A DNA stretch of 53,624 nt from an uncultured Capnocytophaga sp. (GTDB taxonomy: Bacteria; Bacteroidota; Bacteroidia; Flavobacteriales; Flavobacteriaceae), in NCBI RefSeq assembly GCF_937936315.1, contig NZ_CALGWU010000043.1, positions 1 to 53,624 of the forward strand, read 5' to 3'. The notes under the pieces are model-generated. The model did not search any database, was not told where the DNA came from, and saw only the letters and a program-made list of their open reading frames with translations. Each line of letters begins with the position of its first letter. Positions within the stretch are counted from its first letter, which is position 1. The translations under genes were made by a program, and so were the position numbers. This document shows positions 44,560 through 53,185 of the stretch, piece after piece.

Positions 44560-44752
44560 TTTCATTCTTTCTCAAAGAAAACAAAACATTTAGTATACTC
44601 CCCTATTTTTCTTTTGTTTCCTCACTTTATCCCTAAATTTTAAGCTTTTCTATATCTCCTATCCTTTCTATAATATTTTCAAAATTTAAAATTTTGATTT
44701 CTAAATACTTACATTATACAAATAAATTTTATCATAAAAAAACGATTAAAAT

Positions 44753-44783
44753 TTTGGTAATATAAAAAAAAGTAGTACTTTTG
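44753..44783 (+). promoter_or_regulatory. tRNA promoter
   Basis: TTTG at 44753-44756 and TACTTTTG at 44776-44783 are exactly 19 bases apart, followed by C; the tRNA begins 28 bases later. Confidence 0.75.
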
Positions 44784-44810
44784 CACCCGCAAAGAAATAT
44801 TAAACTTAAT

Positions 44811-44884
44811 GGCGAGGTAGCTCAGGTGGTTAGAGCGTTGGATTCATAACCCAAAGGTCACGGGTTCAAATCCCGTCTTCGCTA
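44811..44884 (+). tRNA. tRNA with CAT anticodon (elongator Met type; tRNA-Ile2 not excluded)
   Basis: A 74-base cloverleaf: acceptor GGCGAGG/CTTCGCT (with two G-T pairs), D arm GCTC/GAGC, anticodon stem TTGGA/CCCAA with an A31-C39 mismatch, anticodon CAT at 44845-44847, T arm ACGGG-TTCAAAT-CCCGT, discriminator A. CCA is not encoded. The 5' G and paired first base exclude the initiator tRNA. CAT could also be read as lysidine-modified Ile2, but the body resembles flavobacterial elongator tRNA-Met. The integrase remnant downstream suggests it has served as an attachment site. Confidence 0.93.
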
Positions 44885-44901
44885 CAAAATTAAAACCTAA
44901 T

Positions 44902-44930
44902 AAAAATACGCTTTAAAGCGTATTTTTTTA
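44902..44930 (+). terminator. tRNA terminator
   Basis: A self-complementary stretch of 26 bases (44902-44927) centred between 44914 and 44915 is followed by T-rich sequence, 17 bases after the tRNA. Confidence 0.7.
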
Positions 44931-45000
44931 TGTCTATACTTTATGAACTCATACAAAGCGAGTATAAAACCGAGTATATTTCCGAGTATACGAAAATGAA

Positions 45001-45141
45001 AGAACTTATGGAAAAGAAAAATATTCTGTTCCAAAAATCTATCCAAAAATTATTTCTGAAAAACGACTTTCAGCTTTTTCTGAAAGAGAAAAAGAAGAGA
45101 TTCTGAAAAAGCATAAACGTTGGTATGTGTACTACAGTAAC
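45001..45141 (+). pseudogene. N-terminal remnant of a tyrosine integrase
   Basis: In the frame starting at 45001 the sequence reads RTYGKEKYSVPKIY, later SEREKEEILKKHKRWYVYYSN. KYSVPKIY and KRWYVYYS resemble the arm-binding N-terminus of Bacteroidota phage/ICE tyrosine recombinases. There is no in-frame ATG just upstream, and after YYSN the frame runs into unrelated sequence and soon a stop, so only this fragment survives. It lies 117 bases after the tRNA, the expected position for an integrase that used the tRNA as its target. Its 3' end coincides with the first codons of the adhesin fragment in another frame. Confidence 0.55.
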
Positions 45142-45739
45142 TACCAAAGATGGTTGTACAGCAACAGATGCTATTACCATTGAAAGTGTAAATACTCAAA
45201 TAGCTTCTGAGTTTTTACTCACTACCCAAGCCTATGAGAATGAAGAGGTAATATTAGTAAATACCAGTAATCCTAAAGGAGAAACTACTGAGTGGTTAGT
45301 ACCCGAAAATGAAGCTATTGAAGTCACCAACAAAAATGATGACTATATCTCTCTCATTTTCAAAGCAAAAGGTGAATACCGCATAGGCATCAAGCAAACA
45401 CAAGGTAATTGCTTTGAGTTGTTCTACAAGAATATCATTGTAGAACCCGCTACCGATTTACCTAAAACTCAAAAAACCAATGAGGCTTTTGTAAGAGAAT
45501 TTGAAGTCGCACCTAACCCTAACGATGGCAAGTTCAAAGCCAAAGTAGTTTTAGAAAAAGCAGGGGCTATCAAATTCCGTTTATATAGTATCACAGGGCA
45601 ATTAGTGAGCGAGAAAAACTCAGCTTCAGCTACTGAACACTGGGTTGATTTTCAAGACCCACTACCAGCTGCTACCTATATATTGGTTTTAGAAACTCCT
45701 TACCAACGATTAAGTAAAAAAATCATTATCATTCCTTAA
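45125..45739 (+). CDS. 5'-truncated T9SS type A sorting-domain protein (probable pseudogene)
   Basis: The 204-residue ORF has no signal peptide although its C-terminus is a type IX secretion domain (EFEVAPNPNDGKFKAKV ... KFRLYSITGQLV ... YQRLSKKIIIIP). It begins abruptly with MCTTVTTKDGCTATDAITIE, which is the end of a SprB/PKD-like adhesin repeat. This shows that the N-terminal bulk of a large surface adhesin was lost. The junction lies within the integrase remnant. Without a signal peptide the product could not be exported, so it is probably non-functional, unless it only provides translation for the toxin gene that begins 5 bases later. Confidence 0.8.
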   Translation: MCTTVTTKDGCTATDAITIESVNTQIASEFLLTTQAYENEEVILVNTSNPKGETTEWLVPENEAIEVTNKNDDYISLIFKAKGEYRIGIKQTQGNCFELFYKNIIVEPATDLPKTQKTNEAFVREFEVAPNPNDGKFKAKVVLEKAGAIKFRLYSITGQLVSEKNSASATEHWVDFQDPLPAATYILVLETPYQRLSKKIIIIP

Positions 45740-45744
45740 GTACG

Positions 45745-48700
45745 ATGCGCCTATTCTCTTACATATTCCTCTTTCTGCTCACAACGTGGCAGCTCATAGC
45801 ACAAACCTACCCTGTGCAGGTAGTGCCTGTGCTCACACCTCCATATAGTAGTAAGATTGCTGACTATGCCAACCCAATGGCTAATAAGGTACAACTGCAA
45901 CTCATCACTACCGACTTGAGTGTACAGAACCGCCCCGTACAATTATATGTAGAGATTAAAGGCAATGGACTTACAGCAGCCTCAGCCCCCATACTTTCAG
46001 GCGTTTCACCCTTGCGTATCAGTGGAGGCGAAATCCTCCGCCTCACTAATGCCGAGCTGGCAAGCTACTTCCAGTTGCGCAACCTGCAAGGTATCACCTC
46101 ACAACAATACGCCTCTGCCTTGCCCGATGGGATGTACTCGTTCTGCTTTAGGGTAAAAGATGTGCTCAGTGGTCGTTGGCTGTCACAAAGCCATTGTGCC
46201 ATTGCCTATCTAATGCTCAACGACCCTCCAATCTTGAATATCCCTACTGATAATGAGCAAGTAGCTGTAACCGATTTTCAAAACATTATTTTCAGTTGGA
46301 CACCCCGTCAAATCAACGCGACCAATGTAACCTATTCCTTTGAATTACGTGAGATTTTAGACTCTACCCTCGACCCTCGTTTTGCTTTTGAAGTAAGCCG
46401 ACGCATACTCAAAGAAGACGATTTGCGAATGACCAGCTTCGTCTATGATGTGAGCAAACCCAACCTCATTCCTGGCAGACGCTATGCGTGGCGCGTAAGA
46501 GCTATCTCCACAGGTGGACTGGCAGAAAATAGTGTCTTTAAAAACAATGGTTATAGCGAGGTACACACGTTTGTCTACGCCGTAAACTGTAGCAAACCGC
46601 TCTTTTTGCTAAGCGAACAGCAGGGTAAAAGTCGTACCAAACTACTCTGGCAAGGGCACACACTGCATCAAAAATACCATATCCAATACCGTAAGAAAAA
46701 CGTAGAAGGCGCACAGTGGTTCGAGACCTTTACCCGAAATACCCAAACCCTCATCGCCGACTTGGAGGCGGGTGAGTACGAGTTTCGTGTAGGAGCTTCT
46801 TGCGAGGGCGAATGCTATGGTATTACTCCCAGCTATGTGTATTCGGATATACAGACTTTCAAAATAGAGAAAACACCCAACACCACTGAGCAAGGGTATA
46901 ACTGCGGAATTGTACCCAAAATAACGATTACAAACCAAAAGCCTCTCAATAGTTTAATAACCAATGAAGTGTTTACAGCAGGTGATTTTGCGGTTACCCT
47001 TTTGGAGGTGAGTGGTAGCAATGGTGTATTTTCAGGTAAAGGCTTTATAAAAGTGCCTTACTTGAACGATACTAAGCTGGCGGTAGAATTTGAAAACGTC
47101 AAAATCAACAGTGATTACCAGCTCACAGATGGAGTAGTGAAAACTACTTATGATGCCGATTGGAAAAATGTACAGTTCATAGAAAACCTCATAGGTCAAG
47201 GCAAAAAATCTAATGAGATAAACGTACCTTTTGAGATTGATAAGGTAGAAACTCGCAATGGTGAAATAGTTGTTACAGGTAAAGACGGTCGCAAGGAAGT
47301 ATTCCCATTTGGAGGCAATGATTCCACTGTCAAAGGAAAAGTAACCACTACTACCAACGGAGTAACCTCTACCCAAGAAAAGATATATCACATAGATAAA
47401 GACGGTAAAGTATCTGAACCTCAAACAGTAGCTCAAGGAGGCAAACCTACGAAGGAAAACACCAATGGTGTTAGCAAAAATGGTGAGGCTACAGCCCTTA
47501 CCGCCAAAGGTATTGAGGTGACTTTTGAGAATACAGCCGACTCTAAATACGCTTATGAAGTCCCTACCAAAGCCTATAGTAAGGACTACCAAAAGCTTGA
47601 CGGTAAGTACATTCCGTTTAAAGCGGTGGTAAAAGGCGAAACAGAACCTTTCTTAGCCAAAGTACAGATTACCGATAAGAATATTAGCACTGATAGCCTT
47701 ATCTTCAAAACCGATAAAGGCGCACTCATCGAATCCAAACGAGTAGAAGGTTCTAACGACTTTTTGCTTACCCTCAAAGGTTTCCATAGCTTTGCAGTAG
47801 AACAAGTACAAGCTACTATCAAACAGGGCAAGAAATACCAAATCGCAGGAGTGTTTAACTTGGTACACCTCTCACCTAAAACTGCCAAGGTAATCCTTGT
47901 ACCCACTTCCGAAAACACTTCTATGGATATAGATAGAGTAAAATCTATTTATAGCAAGATAGGAGTAAATTTAGATATCACTTGGGCAGCACCTTTTGAT
48001 ATCACACCTTATTTGACCAATGGCGTGTTGGAAACCAAAGATGTATTTGGTGACCTTACCGATTACAGTCCGTCACAACAGGCGGTTATCAATGCCTATA
48101 AAGCCACAGGCAAGGTAGCAAACGATACCTATTACGTGTTTATTACCAATGCCAAGAGCAGTACCGGACAAGGAGGCTATATGGCACTGGGCGGACAGTT
48201 TGGTTTTGTATTCGACCAAACCGAAAGAACCCTCGCCCACGAATTGGGTCACGGAATATTTAAACTAGCACACCCATTCAAGAAAAAACAACAAGGTAAT
48301 GTCCCCTCCCTAATGGACTACACCTCCGATGAAGCCCTCCTCTTTGCTGATTGGAAGCAAATCAACGACCCTAAAGTGAAGTTATACGCTTTCCAAGGAC
48401 AAAGTGAGGGCGAATTTGGAGGTAAAATATGGCTTACTCCTGATTGGCGACCTTTTAAATATGATAGATCCCATACTACAGCGATTGATAGAGAGGAGCT
48501 ATCAGAAATACCACAAGGAGCTTTGCCCGCAATTTTAGGAGAAGATAAAAAAGCCTACTATGCCGAGTTCTCTAATGAAAAATTTGTAGGTTATAAAAAT
48601 TTAGATGGACTCTTTTTAAAACTTGATTATCAAACATCAATAAATGATAAAACAGAAATTTATCTATATAGAACAGGTAATTTTTGTGGTAGTGATACTT

Positions 48701-51078
48701 ACTATAAAACCTCTTGGGGATATATTAAAGATAAAAAGGGTACTGTTAGTTTCACAGGAACTCCTATTACTTTTGTAAATACGATCGCCTGTCAAAAAGA
48801 AAATTCTATAGATAGTCCTTGTGACAATTTTAGAGTAATTAAAACCTCTGACCTTGCTGAATATCAAAAAGATTTAAAAGAGTATTTAGCAAATGCTATT
48901 AAAAAAATAGCAACTTCACGAAAAAAAGAAGTTGTTGCTGTTGGGCAATACAACCACATTGTAAATAACTTTGTAACTAATGTACCTGAAAAACAACTTT
49001 ATGAATTAGAGGAAAAATTACATCTATTATCGTATTATACAAAAATAGATGTAGTACTTACATTTTTACCATTAAGAAAAAATTCCTATATACCAGAGCA
49101 TATACTTTCCGATTTAGCACAAAAAGCAATAGAGGGCGTTTCTGGCAATAAATCTGATCGTAAGTTAGTATATTTAGTGGTAGCTTCCTCTGAATATGAG
49201 TCTATTTTCAAAGAAGGTACTATTAAAAAACTAAATTGCCATACAATAAGTTTTGCCCAGACAGATAATAGCATTATCCGAAGCAAATATAAAGGGAATT
49301 CCATTTTTGAAAAACTTCTTACCCTATATCAAGATATTCCTAAGCCCTTGATAATGAATAAATATTATCAATATGCTGATGGAAGTGTAAGAAATTATAC
49401 CTATAAATCAAAAGAAAACTTACGAGGCTATCCTTTTATTAAAAAATTAACTTTCTATCAGTCAAAAGAGTTTAGAAGAAATAAATATTGTGTTTATACA
49501 AGCGATTATCCCGAACTTTATCAGAATTGTGAAAATAAAAACAGAAAAGCTCTTATAAAAAGTCTAAAAGCTGAATACGCACAAGATGGATTGAAAAATA
49601 AAGCACTTTGGGAAGAGGTAGACATTCATCAGTTAGGCAGGTTTAGAGAGGTGTATATGGATTATGGAATAGACAAAACACCTAATTATCCTCTCTACCT
49701 ATGGCAAAACTCAGTTGATACTTGGCAGTTTAAGAATAAAGTAAAAATAGCCTTAGAAAAAGGAACACTCCCTTCTGAAGTCTTTTATGATTTTGAAAAA
49801 CTAAAGGTTTTAGACGATGCCGTTTATGGCACTTTAGATTTCATAAGCCTTATTCCAGGGGCTGATATTTTCACCGACCCTCTATGTGCCGCCTATGCCT
49901 CTGCGCGTAACGATGCTACTAATTTAACAATTTACTCAGCTGGAGCTATCTTGCCTCTTGCCAGTGGTGCCTATATAAGAGGAGGAGCAAAAGCTCTCAA
50001 TGAAGAGATTATGGTTGTCGTAGCTAAAAAAGCTGACAACGACGAGGTTGAGTTAGTTTACAAAAACATAAATGATATAGCCCCTAACGAGCTTTATATC
50101 GCCACAACTATCGACAACAAACAAACCCAAGCCTTTTTAGATGAAACTAAAAAACAGTTAGACCTTTATTCTATAAACACTCAGTTAGATAACTTAGGAA
50201 AAACTGGAAAACAAATAGCAAACCTTGCTGAAGACCTCTCTAAAAAAACAAACAACATACTTACTAAAGCATTCTCCGAAGGCTCTAAATTTATAGATGA
50301 TAAGAAAACAATAGAAAAAATCACTCATTATTTAGCCCCTGAAAATGCCGAAAAATTAAAAGCTATTGGAGGTGAACAAGGATTGATAGATTTCTTGAAG
50401 AAATATAAAGATGCTCCTTGCGGTAATTGTAAAGATGCAGGAAGAAAAATTTTTGGAGGTCGTACCATAGATGAGATGCTTGAAAACTATGTAGAGGTTG
50501 CTCATACTTTTAGAAACCGTCCTGATTTATGGAAAAAAATAGAAGAAGGCGCTTTAAGTAGCAATGCCGCTATGCGTGAAGGTACTCAGCATATGTTATC
50601 CACCTTTAAGAAAAATCCTAAAAAATACGCTCCTGAAAATATTGAGCATTTAGATATGCGATTTGAAAATGCCTTAGATGATATTTGTGCTAATTGTCGC
50701 TATGATGTGAAGTTTAGCAGGAAATATGATGAAGACTTGCCTTTATTTGAAGAATTTAAAAGCTATAATACTGAAACTTGGAGTAAAATAGCTAATGATA
50801 AAGGTTTTATCCAACAATTTAAAAGCTACTTGAACACAGAAGGTATCGAAAAAATAGAAGATTTAGCTTATGTGATTAACAGTAATAAAGCTAATATAAA
50901 TGAAGTAAAACAAGCTTTTAAAGAATTGTTTAAACGTAACAGTGATGAAATTTTAGAGATTATGAGCCCTGAGTTGAAGAAAAGTTTAGGACTTATAAAT
51001 AAAAATAGAGAAGAAGTATTTAAACTACTAATAAAAGACACCAATTCTCCACTTTATAACTTTATAAAATCACAATAA
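45745..51078 (+). CDS. Large secreted polymorphic toxin (TANFOR/metallopeptidase-like carrier)
   Basis: A 1777-residue exported protein. Signal peptide to about residue 20 (TTWQLIAQ). Residues ~20-380 have the fibronectin-like build of TANFOR-type proteins of Tannerella and Capnocytophaga. A beta-rich middle follows. Around 832-843 is HELGHGIFKLAH, a zinc-peptidase HExxH with a further His, followed by SLMDYTSD like a Met-turn; it may release the C-terminal toxin. A hydrophobic pre-toxin-like segment (LIPGADIFTDPLCAAYASA...) spans ~1365-1417. The C-terminal module from Asp1564 (DAGRKIFGGRTIDEML, then CANCRYDVKF) is duplicated as an orphan at the window end, showing that it is an exchangeable cassette. 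Toxin activity unknown. The downstream gene, 1 base after the stop, is the candidate immunity gene. Confidence 0.8.
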   Translation: MRLFSYIFLFLLTTWQLIAQTYPVQVVPVLTPPYSSKIADYANPMANKVQLQLITTDLSVQNRPVQLYVEIKGNGLTAASAPILSGVSPLRISGGEILRLTNAELASYFQLRNLQGITSQQYASALPDGMYSFCFRVKDVLSGRWLSQSHCAIAYLMLNDPPILNIPTDNEQVAVTDFQNIIFSWTPRQINATNVTYSFELREILDSTLDPRFAFEVSRRILKEDDLRMTSFVYDVSKPNLIPGRRYAWRVRAISTGGLAENSVFKNNGYSEVHTFVYAVNCSKPLFLLSEQQGKSRTKLLWQGHTLHQKYHIQYRKKNVEGAQWFETFTRNTQTLIADLEAGEYEFRVGASCEGECYGITPSYVYSDIQTFKIEKTPNTTEQGYNCGIVPKITITNQKPLNSLITNEVFTAGDFAVTLLEVSGSNGVFSGKGFIKVPYLNDTKLAVEFENVKINSDYQLTDGVVKTTYDADWKNVQFIENLIGQGKKSNEINVPFEIDKVETRNGEIVVTGKDGRKEVFPFGGNDSTVKGKVTTTTNGVTSTQEKIYHIDKDGKVSEPQTVAQGGKPTKENTNGVSKNGEATALTAKGIEVTFENTADSKYAYEVPTKAYSKDYQKLDGKYIPFKAVVKGETEPFLAKVQITDKNISTDSLIFKTDKGALIESKRVEGSNDFLLTLKGFHSFAVEQVQATIKQGKKYQIAGVFNLVHLSPKTAKVILVPTSENTSMDIDRVKSIYSKIGVNLDITWAAPFDITPYLTNGVLETKDVFGDLTDYSPSQQAVINAYKATGKVANDTYYVFITNAKSSTGQGGYMALGGQFGFVFDQTERTLAHELGHGIFKLAHPFKKKQQGNVPSLMDYTSDEALLFADWKQINDPKVKLYAFQGQSEGEFGGKIWLTPDWRPFKYDRSHTTAIDREELSEIPQGALPAILGEDKKAYYAEFSNEKFVGYKNLDGLFLKLDYQTSINDKTEIYLYRTGNFCGSDTYYKTSWGYIKDKKGTVSFTGTPITFVNTIACQKENSIDSPCDNFRVIKTSDLAEYQKDLKEYLANAIKKIATSRKKEVVAVGQYNHIVNNFVTNVPEKQLYELEEKLHLLSYYTKIDVVLTFLPLRKNSYIPEHILSDLAQKAIEGVSGNKSDRKLVYLVVASSEYESIFKEGTIKKLNCHTISFAQTDNSIIRSKYKGNSIFEKLLTLYQDIPKPLIMNKYYQYADGSVRNYTYKSKENLRGYPFIKKLTFYQSKEFRRNKYCVYTSDYPELYQNCENKNRKALIKSLKAEYAQDGLKNKALWEEVDIHQLGRFREVYMDYGIDKTPNYPLYLWQNSVDTWQFKNKVKIALEKGTLPSEVFYDFEKLKVLDDAVYGTLDFISLIPGADIFTDPLCAAYASARNDATNLTIYSAGAILPLASGAYIRGGAKALNEEIMVVVAKKADNDEVELVYKNINDIAPNELYIATTIDNKQTQAFLDETKKQLDLYSINTQLDNLGKTGKQIANLAEDLSKKTNNILTKAFSEGSKFIDDKKTIEKITHYLAPENAEKLKAIGGEQGLIDFLKKYKDAPCGNCKDAGRKIFGGRTIDEMLENYVEVAHTFRNRPDLWKKIEEGALSSNAAMREGTQHMLSTFKKNPKKYAPENIEHLDMRFENALDDICANCRYDVKFSRKYDEDLPLFEEFKSYNTETWSKIANDKGFIQQFKSYLNTEGIEKIEDLAYVINSNKANINEVKQAFKELFKRNSDEILEIMSPELKKSLGLINKNREEVFKLLIKDTNSPLYNFIKSQ
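50434..50872 (+). repeat. Toxin-module repeat, copy 1
   Basis: This part of the carrier toxin gene aligns without gaps to 53186-53624 (439 bases each) and is nearly identical except for a small variable patch near 50715-50745. Copy 2 is cut by the window end, so the true repeat may be longer. Confidence 0.85.
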
Positions 51079-51079
51079 A

Positions 51080-52162
51080 ATGTTTAAACTAAATTCTAAA
51101 ATAGATAATGTAAGAGATTATGTTATTTATAAAGGCAAACCTTATTACATCAATACATCACGTGAAATTCAATGTGGTGAAAAGAAACAGATGCTTTATA
51201 AAACACCACTAAGCCCGCTTGTTATGTTTAATAATAAGTTCTATTGTTCTGAATGGAATAATAATTACAAAATTTTTGACGAAAATTTGGAGTTGGTAGA
51301 AGAGGGCGAAGATAAAGTTTTTTTATATTTATCTAACGATTATTTAGAAACACAATATTCAAATGAATATCTAGAGGATATTACTGCTATTATAGATAGA
51401 AAAGAAAATCTCATAGTATTAGGTGAAATTGACAAATTTTCTATAAGTTTTTTCCAAATGGATATATATATATATATATACAAAAAGAATAAAATATATG
51501 ATGATGTGATGTCTATCAGAGCTTTTTCTATTCAAGAGAAAGAGCATCTATGGGAGTTTTCTCTTGCTTCATTTGGAAAGTATAAAAATTCGTGGGATGA
51601 AGAAAGATATTTTAGGGTATATAAGCTTATAGGTATACACAACAATATTTTTTGGGCTTTTATAGAGTTAGGAGGTTTTATAGGTTTAGATATTGAAACA
51701 GGAGAATTAAAATATCATATTCCTGAATATCATCAAGCTGTAGAAAAAACTATTACCAAAATTAAAGGTTTTTATAGGAGTGACTATCTCTTAGATAGTG
51801 GAAAAGGGAAAATTCTTGGTATGGCTATGGATGTTTTTATTGAAATAGATTTAAACCAAGAACTTCCTTTTGCTACTCAATATGGTTTACAAGAGGAGTT
51901 TGAAAAATACAATATCGAAGGGAAAGATACTTCTACCCAATACATCGTTCAAGATGATTTATTGTATTTTTACCTTTCTAATCAACTGAGATTTGGCGTT
52001 TTAGATATTAATACCAAAGAAATTGTATACATTTCAGAACCTATTACAGTAGGTGAACGAGATGATAGGTTTACTCAGCTTAAAGATTTAAAAGTTTCTG
52101 AGAATAAGGTGTATATCTTAGATAGTAATAATACCTTACATATTTTTGAAAGAGAAGAATAA
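51080..52162 (+). CDS. Candidate immunity protein with internal (AT)n tract
   Basis: A 360-residue soluble protein of unrecognised family, beta-rich with repeated short strand pairs that suggest a propeller-like fold. It starts 1 base after the toxin stop codon, the usual place for the cognate immunity gene, and is AT-rich like typical immunity genes. An uninterrupted dinucleotide run at 51462-51480 encodes IYIYIY near residues 128-134. Slippage there would shift the frame, so expression could be phase-variable. The stop at 52160-52162 is directly followed, in the same frame, by an orphan toxin module. Confidence 0.65.
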   Translation: MFKLNSKIDNVRDYVIYKGKPYYINTSREIQCGEKKQMLYKTPLSPLVMFNNKFYCSEWNNNYKIFDENLELVEEGEDKVFLYLSNDYLETQYSNEYLEDITAIIDRKENLIVLGEIDKFSISFFQMDIYIYIYKKNKIYDDVMSIRAFSIQEKEHLWEFSLASFGKYKNSWDEERYFRVYKLIGIHNNIFWAFIELGGFIGLDIETGELKYHIPEYHQAVEKTITKIKGFYRSDYLLDSGKGKILGMAMDVFIEIDLNQELPFATQYGLQEEFEKYNIEGKDTSTQYIVQDDLLYFYLSNQLRFGVLDINTKEIVYISEPITVGERDDRFTQLKDLKVSENKVYILDSNNTLHIFEREE

Positions 52163-52312
52163 CGTTTTAAAATAAAAGAAGGTAAGTTTATTGATAATGC
52201 CTTAGAGCAAGATTATCAAAAATATCTCGCAAGGAAATCTAAAGAATCTAAATCAGCAAGAAACCGTTTAAGCTGGAAAGAAGAACGAGACTATTGGTTA
52301 AACGATTCACCT

Positions 52313-52687
52313 ATGGCAAGAGGAAATGAATTTAATAAAAAAGCAATAGATAATGATTGGTATGACTATAATGAAATTCATCTTGAAAATGGTAAACGTC
52401 TAGATAGTTATGATCTTGATTTAGGAGAGATTGTTTCACGAAAAGCAACCAATTTAGAAGATATAGAACTTTCTACATTTGAGAGTTATCTAAAAGAAAT
52501 GAAAAGTAAATATCACAAGGGTATACGAATTAGATCTAATAAGTATCCTGATTTAGATGGTAAAAAATTAAAAGGTAAACAAATTCTTGAAATTCCTGAA
52601 GCGAATAAAAACTTTTCTCAATTGCAAGAATATATTGATTTGGCAAAGGATAAGTACAACATAGAAATAAGATTCAGACCTGAATAA
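52313..52687 (+). CDS. Orphan C-terminal toxin module
   Basis: From the first ATG this is a 124-residue protein, but the frame is open and clearly homologous-looking from 52163 (RFKIKEGKFIDNALEQDYQK), right after the previous stop, giving 174 codons without a start. SWKEERDYWLNDSPMARGN and GKRLDSYDLDLGEIVSRK are features I associate with C-terminal toxin domains of Rhs/CDI-type proteins, possibly of restriction-endonuclease fold; the nuclease assignment is tentative. With no signal peptide or carrier it is a stored cassette that could recombine onto the carrier upstream. The putative cognate immunity gene starts 2 bases later. Confidence 0.7.
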   Translation: MARGNEFNKKAIDNDWYDYNEIHLENGKRLDSYDLDLGEIVSRKATNLEDIELSTFESYLKEMKSKYHKGIRIRSNKYPDLDGKKLKGKQILEIPEANKNFSQLQEYIDLAKDKYNIEIRFRPE

Positions 52688-52689
52688 GT

Positions 52690-53169
52690 ATGGAATTAAA
52701 TAAAAAAGAATTAGAGATTTATGAAAAAATAAATCTCTATAAAAGGCACTACGCTCTTAGTGTTCAGAATAATTATGAGAACACATTTGAGAATTACTCT
52801 AATGAAGAAGTTTTAAAAATTGTAAAAGAATTAGGATATACAGCTAAATATAAAAAGAAAGAAAACTTCTTTCAGATTTTAGAACCTATAAATGAAATTA
52901 ATTTCTATTTTCATTTTTCATTAAAATATGGAAAGGTTGAAGTTATAATGTATTGGGAAAGTAAGAAAAATAAAGCCATATCAGGAGGAGGCCCTTTTTC
53001 AAGAATATGTAAGTTAATAACAATCAATAAAGGAAGAGAGTTTGAAAAAATTAAATATGCTCGTTTTAGAAATTATGAAGATTTAAAAAATGTTCTTAGA
53101 GAATATTTCTTAATCTATGAAGATTTTAAAACTGAAGTCTTAAAAGTAGATTGGGAAAAAGAATCTTAG
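52690..53169 (+). CDS. Candidate immunity protein of the orphan toxin
   Basis: A 159-residue soluble, charged, AT-rich gene product of unrecognised family (MELNKKELEIYEKINLYKRH...). It starts 2 bases after the orphan toxin module, matching the toxin-immunity pair arrangement. A central beta hairpin-like NEINFYFHFSLKYGKVEVIMYW is flanked by helices. No signal peptide, consistent with cytoplasmic neutralisation. Confidence 0.6.
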   Translation: MELNKKELEIYEKINLYKRHYALSVQNNYENTFENYSNEEVLKIVKELGYTAKYKKKENFFQILEPINEINFYFHFSLKYGKVEVIMYWESKKNKAISGGGPFSRICKLITINKGREFEKIKYARFRNYEDLKNVLREYFLIYEDFKTEVLKVDWEKES

Positions 53170-53185
53170 CTTTGCTATAAAAGCA

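Larger units (their letters stand above)
44422..44810. other. AT-rich gene-free stretch before the tRNA
   Basis: No ORF of note. It holds two divergent promoters: the minus-strand promoter of the DUF3109-like gene (44528-44559) and the tRNA promoter (44753-44783). The sequence between, about 44560-44750, is very AT-rich and without recognised structure. Confidence 0.5.

Noticed and set aside
44930..45106. 58-residue ORF after the tRNA
   Set aside because: It starts inside the terminator T-run and the integrase-like signal is in a different frame; no family resemblance.
47032..47592. 186-residue minus-strand ORF inside the toxin gene
   Set aside because: It is antisense to a well-supported beta-rich region and shows no independent coding signs; treated as a shadow. 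The same applies to 12278-12727 and 18406-18756 on the minus strand.
48238..48273. Strict metzincin assignment of the HExxH motif
   Set aside because: The third His is seven residues after the second rather than six and the metzincin Gly is missing, so only a general zinc-peptidase-like call is made.
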